A DNA stretch of 22,706 nt from IMG/VR virus record IMGVR_UViG_3300028556_000042, positions 1-22,706 of that record. One strand, given 5' to 3'. A program made the position numbers and the translations under genes. Positions 1-6,017 of this stretch are shown piece after piece (the stretch's first letter is position 1; each line of letters opens with the position of its first letter). The stretch comes from a virus. Under the pieces are notes generated by a model. It was given only the letters and a program-made list of their open reading frames with translations. It was not told the DNA's origin and did no database searches.

Positions 1-40
1 CTGCAGAGTCAGAATTATCAAGATTCCCAGCCTTTCCATA

Positions 41-712
41 TCACCCGCCTTGCCTATAAACAAATTGCCCGTGAATTTTTAAGTGCTCGGCGTCGGCAGC
101 GCTGATTTCCTCATCTGGATACCTCTGCTTATCTGGGTTGTCGCTTTCCAACACCCATGAGCCATTGATTTTTCTGCGTAGCCTTTTAATGCGCAGCCCG
201 TCCGGATGTTCAATTGCATAAATTCTGTTGCTCTGTAGTTCGCGCTTTGTCACATCAAATATGACCATGTCGCCATCAATGATGAAATTCGACATGCTTT
301 CACCATCGGCATATATCGCAAATAGGTTTTTTGGTTTGACTTGGTATTTTTTAAAGAAGCTAATTTCCTTGAGAAGCTTGCCTTTGGGCTCTATATCTTC
401 GTTAAAGGTGCCACCACCACAAGACCCTTTTGCTGCAAAGTAAGATATCTCGGCAACTTTGTGATCATCATGATTGAATACAGACTCCACTGTAAGGGTA
501 GGCTCTAGTTTTCTATCCCCCCGCCCCGTCTCCAGCCACAAAGCATTGACCTTCAATTCTTTTGCAAATGTTGCGACGAGAGTAGTCCCGGCCGATTCGC
601 CGTTTTCAAGCTCTGAGAGAGTGCCTTGTTTGATGCCGACCTTGGATGCAAGTTGTTTTTGCGTCAGGCCAAGCTCTTTCCTGCACTCTTTAATTCTGGT
701 TCCAATTGACAT
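41..712 (-). CDS. CI-like phage repressor (HTH plus S24 peptidase)
   Basis: This 223-aa protein is the probable lysogeny repressor. It should bind the operators just upstream and shut off the rightward early promoter. Residues about 5-60 form an XRE-type helix-turn-helix (LGLTQKQLASKVG, then QGTLSELENG). The C-terminal half is a LexA/CI/UmuD S24 peptidase domain, with nucleophile Ser139 in ADGESM and general-base Lys176 in LRIKRL. The linker has SCGGG at residues 97-101, so self-cleavage may occur at Cys98-Gly99, as in UmuD, rather than at Ala-Gly. The frame stays open 74 codons upstream, but I chose the ATG at 710-712 because the protein then begins at a normal HTH N-terminus. No convincing Shine-Dalgarno precedes that ATG, and a TAATAT -10-like hexamer lies 4 nt upstream, so a leaderless message like lambda PRM is plausible. 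Family assignment is firm; the cleavage site is inferred. Confidence 0.93.
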   Translation of the reverse strand: MSIGTRIKECRKELGLTQKQLASKVGIKQGTLSELENGESAGTTLVATFAKELKVNALWLETGRGDRKLEPTLTVESVFNHDDHKVAEISYFAAKGSCGGGTFNEDIEPKGKLLKEISFFKKYQVKPKNLFAIYADGESMSNFIIDGDMVIFDVTKRELQSNRIYAIEHPDGLRIKRLRRKINGSWVLESDNPDKQRYPDEEISAADAEHLKIHGQFVYRQGG

Positions 713-775
713 TCCGATATTATTGCGACAATTGCAATCGGAATTCCTATTGACATTAAATATCGGAGTTCCTAT
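705..775. promoter_or_regulatory. Operator cluster between cI and cro (three related sites)
   Basis: Three related 14-bp imperfect palindromes lie here: 705-718 (read on the minus strand as ATCGGAATGTCAAT), 737-750 (ATCGGAATTCCTAT) and 762-775 (ATCGGAGTTCCTAT). Centre-to-centre spacings are 32 and 25 bp. The first overlaps the cI start codon. The second abuts the -35 of the rightward promoter. The third covers its spacer and the start of its -10. The layout is that of a three-site CI/Cro operator. Binding is inferred. Confidence 0.75.
717..743 (-). promoter_or_regulatory. Possible leftward cI maintenance promoter
   Basis: Read leftward, TAATAT (717-722) is a fair -10 placed 4 nt before the cI ATG. 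The best -35 is poor (TTCCGA at 738-743), and the spacing is slightly short. A weak -35 next to the middle operator would fit an activated PRM-type promoter that makes a leaderless or nearly leaderless cI message. This is an inference from position. Confidence 0.4.
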
Positions 776-778
776 ACT
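750..778 (+). promoter_or_regulatory. Rightward early promoter (PR-like)
   Basis: A perfect -35, TTGACA at 750-755, is followed by exactly 17 bp and a -10, TATACT, at 773-778. The expected start is at about 785-786, which is the A of the cro ATG, so the cro message should be leaderless. Operators at 737-750 and 762-775 touch or overlap both promoter elements, as expected for a repressed lytic promoter. Confidence 0.85.
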
Positions 779-785
779 GCATTCC

Positions 786-986
786 ATGGACATACAAAAT
801 ACCCTTTCAAGGCTGCTCAATGCAGGCCTTACACAAGTCGAAATTGGCAAAGCCATCAACCGCAGCCAAGCGACGATATCCGAAATGGCTACCGGCAAGT
901 CTGGATGCACGCGGCCATCTGCTGACGTGGTCATTGGCCTTGAAGGGCTGCTTCAAAAGCATTTGCTTAATACCAATAAAAACTAA
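786..986 (+). CDS. Cro-like HTH regulator
   Basis: A 66-aa protein encoded divergently from the repressor and driven by the strong promoter at 750-778. Residues 15-34 (LTQVEIGKAINRSQATISEM) form a clear helix-turn-helix, and the rest is a short helical tail. Size, position and orientation match a Cro or Cro-like antagonist of CI. The reading frame is open upstream to 474, but that part lies over the repressor gene and the operators, so the ATG at 786 is the sensible start. No Shine-Dalgarno is possible if transcription begins at 785-786. The family is recognised only at the level of a small phage HTH protein. Confidence 0.85.
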   Translation: MDIQNTLSRLLNAGLTQVEIGKAINRSQATISEMATGKSGCTRPSADVVIGLEGLLQKHLLNTNKN

Positions 987-991
987 ACCCC

Positions 992-1020
992 AAGGCATCT
1001 CCCTCGATGCCTTTTATTTT
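992..1020 (+). terminator. Intrinsic terminator after cro
   Basis: The stem arms GGCATC (994-999) and GATGCC (1006-1011) are perfect, extended by AA/TT, with a 6-nt loop and a TTTTATTTT tract. It lies 8 bp after the cro stop and before the cII-like gene, like the lambda tR1 position. The long operon downstream must be reached by readthrough, antitermination or a promoter I do not see. Confidence 0.85.
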
Positions 1021-1055
1021 CCCTCGCAACCTACAGGAAACTATAGGCAATTCTT

Positions 1056-1436
1056 ATGTCAATAAAAGCCACTACCCAAATGACCCTGGACTTCACGCCC
1101 GGTCTGACCGAGCGGCACAGAAGCCTACTCGACTGCGTGCGCGAGTCCGCCTACACGCAGCGCAACCCGCTCAAGACGATAGCCGCGGATATGGACATGA
1201 GCCAGTCCGATCTGTCACGCAAGCTTGCTGGTAATCCAGACGACCCGCGCCGGATGTCTGTGGAAGATTTCGAGAGGTACTTGGCGGCTACCGGTGACAT
1301 GACGCCTATTCATTACCTGGTCGAGAAATATCTGGTGGATGAAGAAGTCGCACAAAGGGCAGCTGCATCTGAATTGATGAAGAAAATGCCCGAGCTGCTG
1401 GCCCTGGTGCAGAAGCTGGCGAAGGTGGAAGCATGA
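1056..1436 (+). CDS. CII-like phage regulatory protein
   Basis: A 126-aa protein that heads the long rightward operon, in the place of lambda cII. Residues about 35-65 hold a DNA-binding helix pair (KTIAADMDMSQSDLSRKLAG), followed by NPDDPRRMSVEDFERYL and GDMTPIHYLVEKYL. This pattern recurs in phage regulatory proteins annotated as CII-like in proteobacterial prophages. The C-terminus is a Leu-rich amphipathic helix that probably oligomerises. The start at 1056 has a weak TAGG eight bases upstream; the in-frame ATG at 1080 is an alternative and would leave the HTH intact. Its target is unknown. The stop overlaps the next ORF by ATGA. Confidence 0.72.
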   Translation: MSIKATTQMTLDFTPGLTERHRSLLDCVRESAYTQRNPLKTIAADMDMSQSDLSRKLAGNPDDPRRMSVEDFERYLAATGDMTPIHYLVEKYLVDEEVAQRAAASELMKKMPELLALVQKLAKVEA

Positions 1437-1537
1437 CGCCGGCATTGCGTGACCGTTTGCGCCTGGAGCTGCTCTGGACGCGTATTTTAGTTATCCGTCG
1501 CCTGCGGGCTGTGCGGGATTTGTTTAAGGGGATGTGA
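1433..1537 (+). CDS. 34-aa Arg/Leu-rich micro-ORF
   Basis: This ORF starts within the stop of the cII-like gene (ATGA at 1433-1436) and ends at 1537, just before the HNH gene's start. Its product is strikingly basic and hydrophobic (for example RDRLRLELLWTRILVIRRLR) and could be one amphipathic helix. It carries the AAGGGG Shine-Dalgarno (1526-1531) of the next gene inside its last codons. It could be a coupling ORF that delivers ribosomes to the HNH gene, or a functional small protein. I do not recognise it. Confidence 0.5.
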   Translation: MTPALRDRLRLELLWTRILVIRRLRAVRDLFKGM

Positions 1538-1539
1538 TC

Positions 1540-1956
1540 ATGCCCATCAAACCAGAGAATAAAGCTCGATATCCTGAAAACTGGAAACAGATACGTGCAC
1601 AGATATTAGAGCGCGCTGGTAACTGCTGTGAAAAATGTAAGGTAGCCAATCGTGAACGAATTGCAAGAGGCGCAGGCAAGGATATTGACACCTATATGCT
1701 GAATGATGCTCGCGTATTTTGCGCCGACACTGGCGAATATTTTGGGCGTATGCCCATGTCGAATTATGAAGTGGGCAGCATGGTAGATATTGTTTTAACC
1801 ATAGCGCACCTTGACCACACACCAGAAAATTGCGATCCAGAAAACTTGCGGGCATGGTGCCAACGCTGCCATTTGCGTTACGACCACAAGCACCATATAG
1901 AAAACGCTCGCATTACGCGCAAAAGTAAATTAGCAGTTGGAGATTTATTTGCATGA
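1540..1956 (+). CDS. HNH endonuclease-like protein
   Basis: A 138-aa protein with a zinc-stabilised HNH layout: C30-x2-C33 (CCEKC), then AHLDH at 89-93 with the expected catalytic and metal His residues, Asn102 in PENLRAWC, and the second zinc pair C107-x2-C110 followed by His111. HNH proteins are metal-dependent nucleases. In phages many act in packaging or as homing enzymes, but this copy lies in the early operon, so a role in DNA metabolism is possible. I prefer the ATG at 1540, which has AAGGGG 8 nt upstream, over the GTG at 1534, which sits too close to it. The gene overlaps the next by ATGA. Confidence 0.85.
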   Translation: MPIKPENKARYPENWKQIRAQILERAGNCCEKCKVANRERIARGAGKDIDTYMLNDARVFCADTGEYFGRMPMSNYEVGSMVDIVLTIAHLDHTPENCDPENLRAWCQRCHLRYDHKHHIENARITRKSKLAVGDLFA

Positions 1957-2153
1957 GCTACCAATCCTCCGCAACAACCCAATACATTCACGGCGTGGTC
2001 AATAAAAACCTGTCGCCAGTGCATACGGTCTCGAAGACTTTGCCCTGCACCGGTCCGCGCTGCCGTGGCCGATATCGCTCTATACAGCAGTTCCGCAATG
2101 ACAAGGGCGACGCTATTTTCAAATTTTGCAAACTGTGCAGAGGGGGAAAATAA
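1953..2153 (+). CDS. Small zinc-ribbon-like protein
   Basis: A 66-aa protein with two cysteine pairs, C32-x4-C37 (CTGPRC) and C59-x2-C62 (CKLC), separated by a basic strand-rich stretch. This is the layout of a one-zinc ribbon, so nucleic-acid or protein binding is likely. It is translationally coupled on both sides: its ATG overlaps the HNH stop (ATGA) and its TAA overlaps the next ATG (TAATG). I do not recognise a named family. Confidence 0.7.
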   Translation: MSYQSSATTQYIHGVVNKNLSPVHTVSKTLPCTGPRCRGRYRSIQQFRNDKGDAIFKFCKLCRGGK

Positions 2154-2380
2154 TGCCTCAAGCAACCGATGAATTAAGAGCAATCTGGGGAATCTCAGAA
2201 GAAAAAGCATTTGAGCAGCTTGGTGATAATTTCGTAGTTGATAACGGAATAATCAGGCCAAAACTCAATTATGTCCAAACTGATAAAGACCTATCGGCAA
2301 TCGATTTCTTGTTTCAAGAATGGGATTATGGATATGAGCCACTGGAAGTATGCGATGCATGCAATGGGAAAGAGGTCTAG
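2153..2380 (+). CDS. Hypothetical protein, 75 aa
   Basis: An acidic small protein that starts at the TAATG overlap, with a good AGGGGG Shine-Dalgarno at 2141-2146. The frame is open further upstream to 2126, but the ribosome-binding site fixes the ATG at 2153. It ends with a single CDAC pair near its C-terminus (residues 67-70), so metal binding would need a second partner or a dimer. I see no recognisable domain. It sits in an early operon of small accessory proteins. Confidence 0.65.
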   Translation: MPQATDELRAIWGISEEKAFEQLGDNFVVDNGIIRPKLNYVQTDKDLSAIDFLFQEWDYGYEPLEVCDACNGKEV

Positions 2381-2382
2381 CC

Positions 2383-2904
2383 ATGGGTGAAATAGTCCTA
2401 TCAAAACGCTCTGACCTAGAGCTGACCGAAGCTCAGCGTGAAGTCTTACGCGACTGCCTATTTGGCATGGTTGACGGCCAGGCCGAGGAAGACCAGCGCG
2501 CATGGCGTAGATTCTGGAACGGCGTCTGGCGCATGGGATCTGGTGAGTTTTTCTCAATCACCACGCTGATACCGCGCTTTGGCCCCGCTCACCGCAAGCA
2601 GATGAAACTGGAGGGCGAGGTATTTGCCAACCAGGAGCGTTTCCACAATCGCGACATGTTCAGGCTTTGGCTGAAAGTCGGATCTGGCTGGGTTATCTGG
2701 TGTAGCGGTCCGAAGGGTGGCGTATTCCCGGTACCAAAATCAATTTCATATGCCAAGTGCGACGAAGGCGATTTTCAAGTGTATTGCGATGGCGTGATTG
2801 AATTCTTGCGCACGCCACATGCTCAGAAATATTTATTCCCGCACGCATCGGCTGCTGTCGCTGAGTTGAGCATGGAAACCATATTGACGCAGTTTGAAAG
2901 GTAA
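2383..2904 (+). CDS. DUF1367-like phage protein
   Basis: A 173-aa protein with features I associate with DUF1367 proteins of lambdoid and related phages: WRRFWNGVWRM, GEFFSI, then RFGPAHRKQMKLEGEVF, ERFHNRDMFRLWLKVGSG and PKGGVFPVPKSISYAKCDE. The biochemical function of the family is unknown. Members usually lie among nin-type recombination and replication genes, as here, next to the methylase and resolvase. The ATG at 2383 was chosen because AGAGG lies 7 nt upstream; the frame is open to 2350. The stop overlaps the methylase start (TAATG). Confidence 0.75.
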   Translation: MGEIVLSKRSDLELTEAQREVLRDCLFGMVDGQAEEDQRAWRRFWNGVWRMGSGEFFSITTLIPRFGPAHRKQMKLEGEVFANQERFHNRDMFRLWLKVGSGWVIWCSGPKGGVFPVPKSISYAKCDEGDFQVYCDGVIEFLRTPHAQKYLFPHASAAVAELSMETILTQFER

Positions 2905-3746
2905 TGATGACCGCACCAACACGGCCACTTGTTAGATATCACGGAGGCAAGTGGAAGCTTGCGCCATGGATTATCAGCAATTTTCCACAACACAAATGCT
3001 ACGTCGAGCCATTTGGCGGTGGCGGCTCGGTTCTTATCAGGAAAGAGCGCAGCTATGCGGAGGTTTATAACGATCTAGATGGTGAAATCGTCAATCTGTT
3101 CACAGTAGCAATGGATCAAGGCGAAGCTTTAGCACAACTGTGCGAAATCACGCCCTTTGCACGCAGTGAATTTGAACTCAGCTATAGCCCCGCATCAGAT
3201 TCACTAGAACAGGCCAGACGCACGCTGGTGCGTAGCTTCATGGGCTTTGGCAGCGCATCAGTCAGCCACCAAATTAGCGGCTTCAGAGCAAATAGCAATC
3301 GCTCAGGGACTACGCCAGCGCATGATTGGATTAATTACCCAGATGCTTTGCGTGCACTCATACAGCGCCTGCGTGGCGTTGTGATTGAGAACCGGGATGC
3401 AGCATCATGCATGAAACAACATGATGCACCAACCACGCTGCACTACGTTGACCCGCCATACGTACACGACACCAGGTATCTGAAGAATAAAACACATACC
3501 TACCGTCATGAAATGACCGACGCAGATCATGAGGCACTTGCTGAGTCACTTCATAACCTTAAAGGCATGGTCATACTCAGCGGCTACCACTGCGACCTAT
3601 ACGATGTCCTTTACAAAGGCTGGCAAAGAATCGAAAGAAAGGCCTTTGCCGATGGCGCCAAGGAAAGAACCGAAGTGCTTTGGATGAACGCAAGTGTTGC
3701 CGAAAAATTCACAGCAGAGAACGCGCAAAGGAAGATGTTTGCATGA
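2904..3746 (+). CDS. D12-class DNA adenine N6-methyltransferase
   Basis: A 280-aa SAM-dependent enzyme predicted to methylate adenine in a short DNA site. Diagnostic motifs are in the D12 (Dam-type) order: RYHGGK at 11-16 (motif X), PFGGGGS at 36-42 (motif I, SAM binding) and DPPY at 183-186 (motif IV, catalysis). Length is typical of Dam-like phage enzymes. Placement in the early operon fits protection of phage DNA from host restriction, or methyl marking for control. The target sequence cannot be read from the protein. There is no partner endonuclease of a restriction system beside it, so it is probably a solitary methylase. Two adjacent ATGs (2904 and 2907) make the exact first residue uncertain. 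Confidence 0.92.
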   Translation: MMTAPTRPLVRYHGGKWKLAPWIISNFPQHKCYVEPFGGGGSVLIRKERSYAEVYNDLDGEIVNLFTVAMDQGEALAQLCEITPFARSEFELSYSPASDSLEQARRTLVRSFMGFGSASVSHQISGFRANSNRSGTTPAHDWINYPDALRALIQRLRGVVIENRDAASCMKQHDAPTTLHYVDPPYVHDTRYLKNKTHTYRHEMTDADHEALAESLHNLKGMVILSGYHCDLYDVLYKGWQRIERKAFADGAKERTEVLWMNASVAEKFTAENAQRKMFA

Positions 3747-3820
3747 AGCGATCCAGCGTGCAGTTTAAAGAAGGCGTGGCACACACGCACCGGATACTTA
3801 AAAGAAAAGGATTGCTATGA
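3743..3820 (+). CDS. 25-aa basic micro-ORF between methylase and rusA
   Basis: This ORF starts in the ATGA overlap with the methylase stop and stops in an ATGA overlap with the rusA-like start. The product is short and basic (MKRSSVQFKEG at the start, ILKRKGLL at the end). Its final codons contain AAAAGGA (3805-3811), the ribosome-binding site of rusA. It bridges the only gap between two otherwise coupled genes, so translational coupling is the simplest role. Expression as a peptide is unproven. Confidence 0.45.
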   Translation: MKRSSVQFKEGVAHTHRILKRKGLL

Positions 3821-4254
3821 CATTCAGAGTCAATTTCACGATACCTGGCCAGCCGGTTGCAAAGGGCAGGCCCAGATTTTCGAGGCAGGGAAAAGTTGTG
3901 CGCACATATACAGACGCAGCAACACAAAGCTTTGAGAACCTGGTTAAGTTTGCTGCCGCTCATGCTATGTCAGGTCAGGAGCCGAGCGCGGAACCGTTGG
4001 CGATCGAAGTTCATCTATACATGCAAATACCCGCCAGCTGGTCAAACAAGAAGCGCTTACAGGCTATGCAAGGCATCGTCCTGCCTACCAAGAAGCCAGA
4101 CGCAGACAACGTACTAAAAGGCCTCAAGGATGGCTGCAACGGCATTGTTTGGCGCGATGATGCCCAGGTGGTTGAGATACTCCTGCGAAAGCGGTATGCA
4201 GAGACGCCATCGGCTGTTGTACATGTCAGTAACTTGTTAGGGGTGGCTGCTTAA
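3817..4254 (+). CDS. rusA: RusA-like Holliday junction resolvase
   Basis: A 145-aa protein that should cut four-way DNA junctions during phage recombination and before packaging. The family signature is clear: IPGQPVAKGRPRF at residues 9-21 near the N-terminus and KPDADNVLKGLKDGCNG at 93-109 followed by WRDDAQV. Asp95, Asp97 and Asp114 or Asp115 match the acidic metal-binding residues of RusA. Length is close to the usual 120-140 aa. Shine-Dalgarno AAAAGGA is 5 nt before the ATG. It lies between the methylase and the replication initiator, a common place in lambdoid early regions. Confidence 0.93.
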   Translation: MTFRVNFTIPGQPVAKGRPRFSRQGKVVRTYTDAATQSFENLVKFAAAHAMSGQEPSAEPLAIEVHLYMQIPASWSNKKRLQAMQGIVLPTKKPDADNVLKGLKDGCNGIVWRDDAQVVEILLRKRYAETPSAVVHVSNLLGVAA

Positions 4255-5033
4255 TGGCGCTCGAATGGTTCCGCATGTATTCAGAATTTGCTTCAGACCC
4301 AAAAGTCCAAAGCATGACCGAGCCAATGCAGCGCAGGTTGATAATGGTTTTATGTCTGCGTTGCAGTAACACCCTTGTAACGTTACATGATGACGAGATC
4401 GCTTTTGCACTAAGAATCAGTGAAGACGAACTCGCGCAAACAAAATCACTTTTCATTAAAAAGGGTTTTGTTAATGATGCATGGGAGGTCATGAACTGGG
4501 ACAAAAGGCAATTTGCCTCAGACTCAAGCGCAGCAAGGGTTGCAAGGCATCGAGAGGCAAAAAGACAAGCCCAAAAACAACCCGAAACACATGATGTAAC
4601 GGGTGGTAACGTTACAGTAACGCCCCAGATACAGAACAGAACAGATACAGAACAGATACAGAAACAGAGTAAAGAAAAACCTTTGTCGGCTTCGCCGCCG
4701 GATGGATATCCCGAAGAGTTCGAGGAAATCTGGCAGGCATACCCACCGAGGCCAGGTGCAAGCAAAAAAGATTCGTACAAAGCCTGGGCAGCACGGCGCA
4801 AGGAAGGCGTGACGGCTGAGGATTTGCTTGCTGGCGTTCTGCGATACGCGCAGTACGTGAACCGCGACCGTACCGCACCAAAATTCGTCAAACAGCCGGT
4901 TACATTTTTTGGTCCTGGAGAGCATTACAAGGCCGATTGGGCGATTGAAGCCCGGGCTTCGCCGCATTCAAAGCACTCAGGTTTTGACAAAATTGACTAT
5001 GACGCGGGGATGAAAAATGGACGAATCGAATAG
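4254..5033 (+). CDS. Phage replication initiator (O-like)
   Basis: A 259-aa protein with two domains joined by a polar Gln/Thr-rich linker. Residues 1-90 (EWFRMYSEFASDPKVQSM, then VMNWDKRQF) look like the winged-helix N-terminus of phage replication-organiser proteins. Residues about 150-235 (EEFEEIWQAYPPRPGASKKD, then KFVKQPVTFFGPGEHYKADW) form a C-terminal module common in such proteins and probably contact the helicase loader encoded next. The pairing with a DnaC-like gene mirrors lambda O and P. The linker DNA carries iteron-like repeats (4596-4667), so the origin may lie inside this gene. The start overlaps the rusA stop (TAATG). Exact family name is uncertain. Confidence 0.82.
   Translation: MALEWFRMYSEFASDPKVQSMTEPMQRRLIMVLCLRCSNTLVTLHDDEIAFALRISEDELAQTKSLFIKKGFVNDAWEVMNWDKRQFASDSSAARVARHREAKRQAQKQPETHDVTGGNVTVTPQIQNRTDTEQIQKQSKEKPLSASPPDGYPEEFEEIWQAYPPRPGASKKDSYKAWAARRKEGVTAEDLLAGVLRYAQYVNRDRTAPKFVKQPVTFFGPGEHYKADWAIEARASPHSKHSGFDKIDYDAGMKNGRIE
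4366..4387. repeat. GTAAC half-sites and 12-bp palindrome
   Basis: GTAAC occurs at 4366-4370, and a perfect palindrome TGTAACGTTACA lies at 4376-4387. The inner 10 bp (GTAACGTTAC) recurs at 4606-4615 in the same gene. These may be initiator or repressor binding sites near the replication origin. Confidence 0.45.
4596..4667 (+). repeat. Iteron-like cluster, candidate replication origin
   Basis: Four GTAAC half-sites (4596-4600, 4606-4610, inverted 4611-4615, 4617-4621) are followed by three direct repeats of AGATACAGAACAG or its one-base-longer variant (4627-4639, 4643-4655, 4654-4667). An A-rich stretch follows. The cluster encodes the hydrophilic linker of the initiator. Lambda's origin likewise consists of iterons inside the O gene, so an origin is a reasonable inference. 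The repeat may partly reflect a low-complexity linker. Confidence 0.55.
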
Positions 5034-5799
5034 AATCAATATGACAACGGATACAAGGGCAGCGAGTTGTGAATCCCATGGTGATTACACCTCGACAGCA
5101 TTCAAGCTTGGCGACAGAATTTTGCACTGGTCAGCGTGTCCGTTGTGCGCTGCCAGTGCCAAGACTGAGCGCGAGCAAGCAACAGCGCAGCGTGACGCGG
5201 AAGAAAGGCAAAAGCGCCTGGAGTCTAGGCTCAACAAGACCGGCATTCCGATGCGGTACCGGTCCAAGGACTTTGGCACTTTTATTGCGGATTCCGACGA
5301 AAAGGAAAAAGCCCTGGTCGTGGCTATGGAGTTTGCAAACAACTTCGCAAAGCATCGTGCGACTGGATCCACATTGCTTTTTCTGGGGCTACCAGGGACC
5401 GGCAAGAGTCACCTGGCCATCAGCATAGCCAAACACGTCATGCTGACGCAAACAGTGCTGTACACGTCTGCTATCGATGCTGTACGCATGATCCGCGACA
5501 CCTGGAGCCGCACATCTACGCAGACCGAAAGCCAGATTTTGTCATTGCTGGCTAGCATCGACTTGCTGATCTTGGACGAGGTGGGCGTCCAGTACGGGAC
5601 AGAAGCCGAGCAAATCACCCTGTTCGACATCATCGATAAACGGTACCGGGACTTGATGCCTACAATTTTACTAACAAATCAAAACAGCAAAGGACTGCGC
5701 GAATTTCTTGGTGATCGTAGCTATGACCGCCTCAAGGAAAACGGAACATCAGTTTTGTTTAAGTGGTCATCCCATCGCGGAACGGCGTTAGCAGAATGA
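5017..5799 (+). CDS. dnaC: DnaC-like AAA+ helicase loader
   Basis: A 260-aa ATPase expected to load the host DnaB helicase at the phage origin. An N-terminal zinc module (C18-x2-H21 and C41-x2-C44) is followed by a charged coiled stretch and the AAA+ core: Walker A GLPGTGKS at 124-131, Walker B LLILDE at 183-188, sensor-1-like LLTNQN at 218-223, and a terminal RSYDRLKENG segment with a candidate arginine finger. This is the DnaC/IstB-like group used by phages in place of lambda P. A GGGGA Shine-Dalgarno at 5006-5010 precedes the ATG at 5017, and the first 17 nt overlap the initiator gene. ATG 5041 is a less likely alternative. Confidence 0.92.
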   Translation: MDESNRINMTTDTRAASCESHGDYTSTAFKLGDRILHWSACPLCAASAKTEREQATAQRDAEERQKRLESRLNKTGIPMRYRSKDFGTFIADSDEKEKALVVAMEFANNFAKHRATGSTLLFLGLPGTGKSHLAISIAKHVMLTQTVLYTSAIDAVRMIRDTWSRTSTQTESQILSLLASIDLLILDEVGVQYGTEAEQITLFDIIDKRYRDLMPTILLTNQNSKGLREFLGDRSYDRLKENGTSVLFKWSSHRGTALAE

Positions 5800-6017
5800 C
5801 TGCAGCACTCACCCAACGCCAGGCCGAGGTCTACGCCCACATCTGCCAGATGTTCGACAGCAAGGGCCTGACGCCCACCAGGCAGGAGCTAACCACGCAT
5901 TTCGGCTTCCGTTCCACCAACGCAGCAGACAGCCATATCAAGGCCCTGGAGCGTAAGGGCTACATCACCACAGAGCCTTTCAAAGCTCGCACGATTGTTA
6001 TAAAGGAAAGGCAATGA
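5796..6017 (+). CDS. Stand-alone LexA-type winged-helix DNA-binding protein
   Basis: A 73-aa protein that is essentially only the LexA N-terminal DNA-binding domain: LTQRQAEVYAHI at 5-16, GLTPTRQELTTHFGFRSTNA at 24-43, then HIKALERKGYI. Full LexA is about 200 aa with an S24 peptidase; that half is absent, and the next gene follows directly. It could bind a LexA-like site in host or phage DNA but could not be removed by RecA-stimulated self-cleavage. Start is set by the ATGA overlap with the loader gene. Function is inferred from the fold. Confidence 0.85.
   Translation: MTAALTQRQAEVYAHICQMFDSKGLTPTRQELTTHFGFRSTNAADSHIKALERKGYITTEPFKARTIVIKERQ

Noticed and set aside
1-40. Sequence left of the repressor gene
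   Set aside because: Only 40 bases; no gene, terminator or attachment site could be supported.
474-785. N-terminal extension of the Cro-like frame
   Set aside because: It overlaps the repressor gene in antisense and lies upstream of the strong promoter.
713-934. N-terminal extension of the CI-like frame upstream of 712
   Set aside because: The extra 74 codons cross the operators and the cro gene and do not resemble a protein domain; the HTH begins normally at the 710-712 ATG.
4226-4891. Minus-strand ORF of 221 aa opposite the initiator
   Set aside because: It is Cys- and Ser-rich, with no motif, and fully antisense to a well-supported gene.
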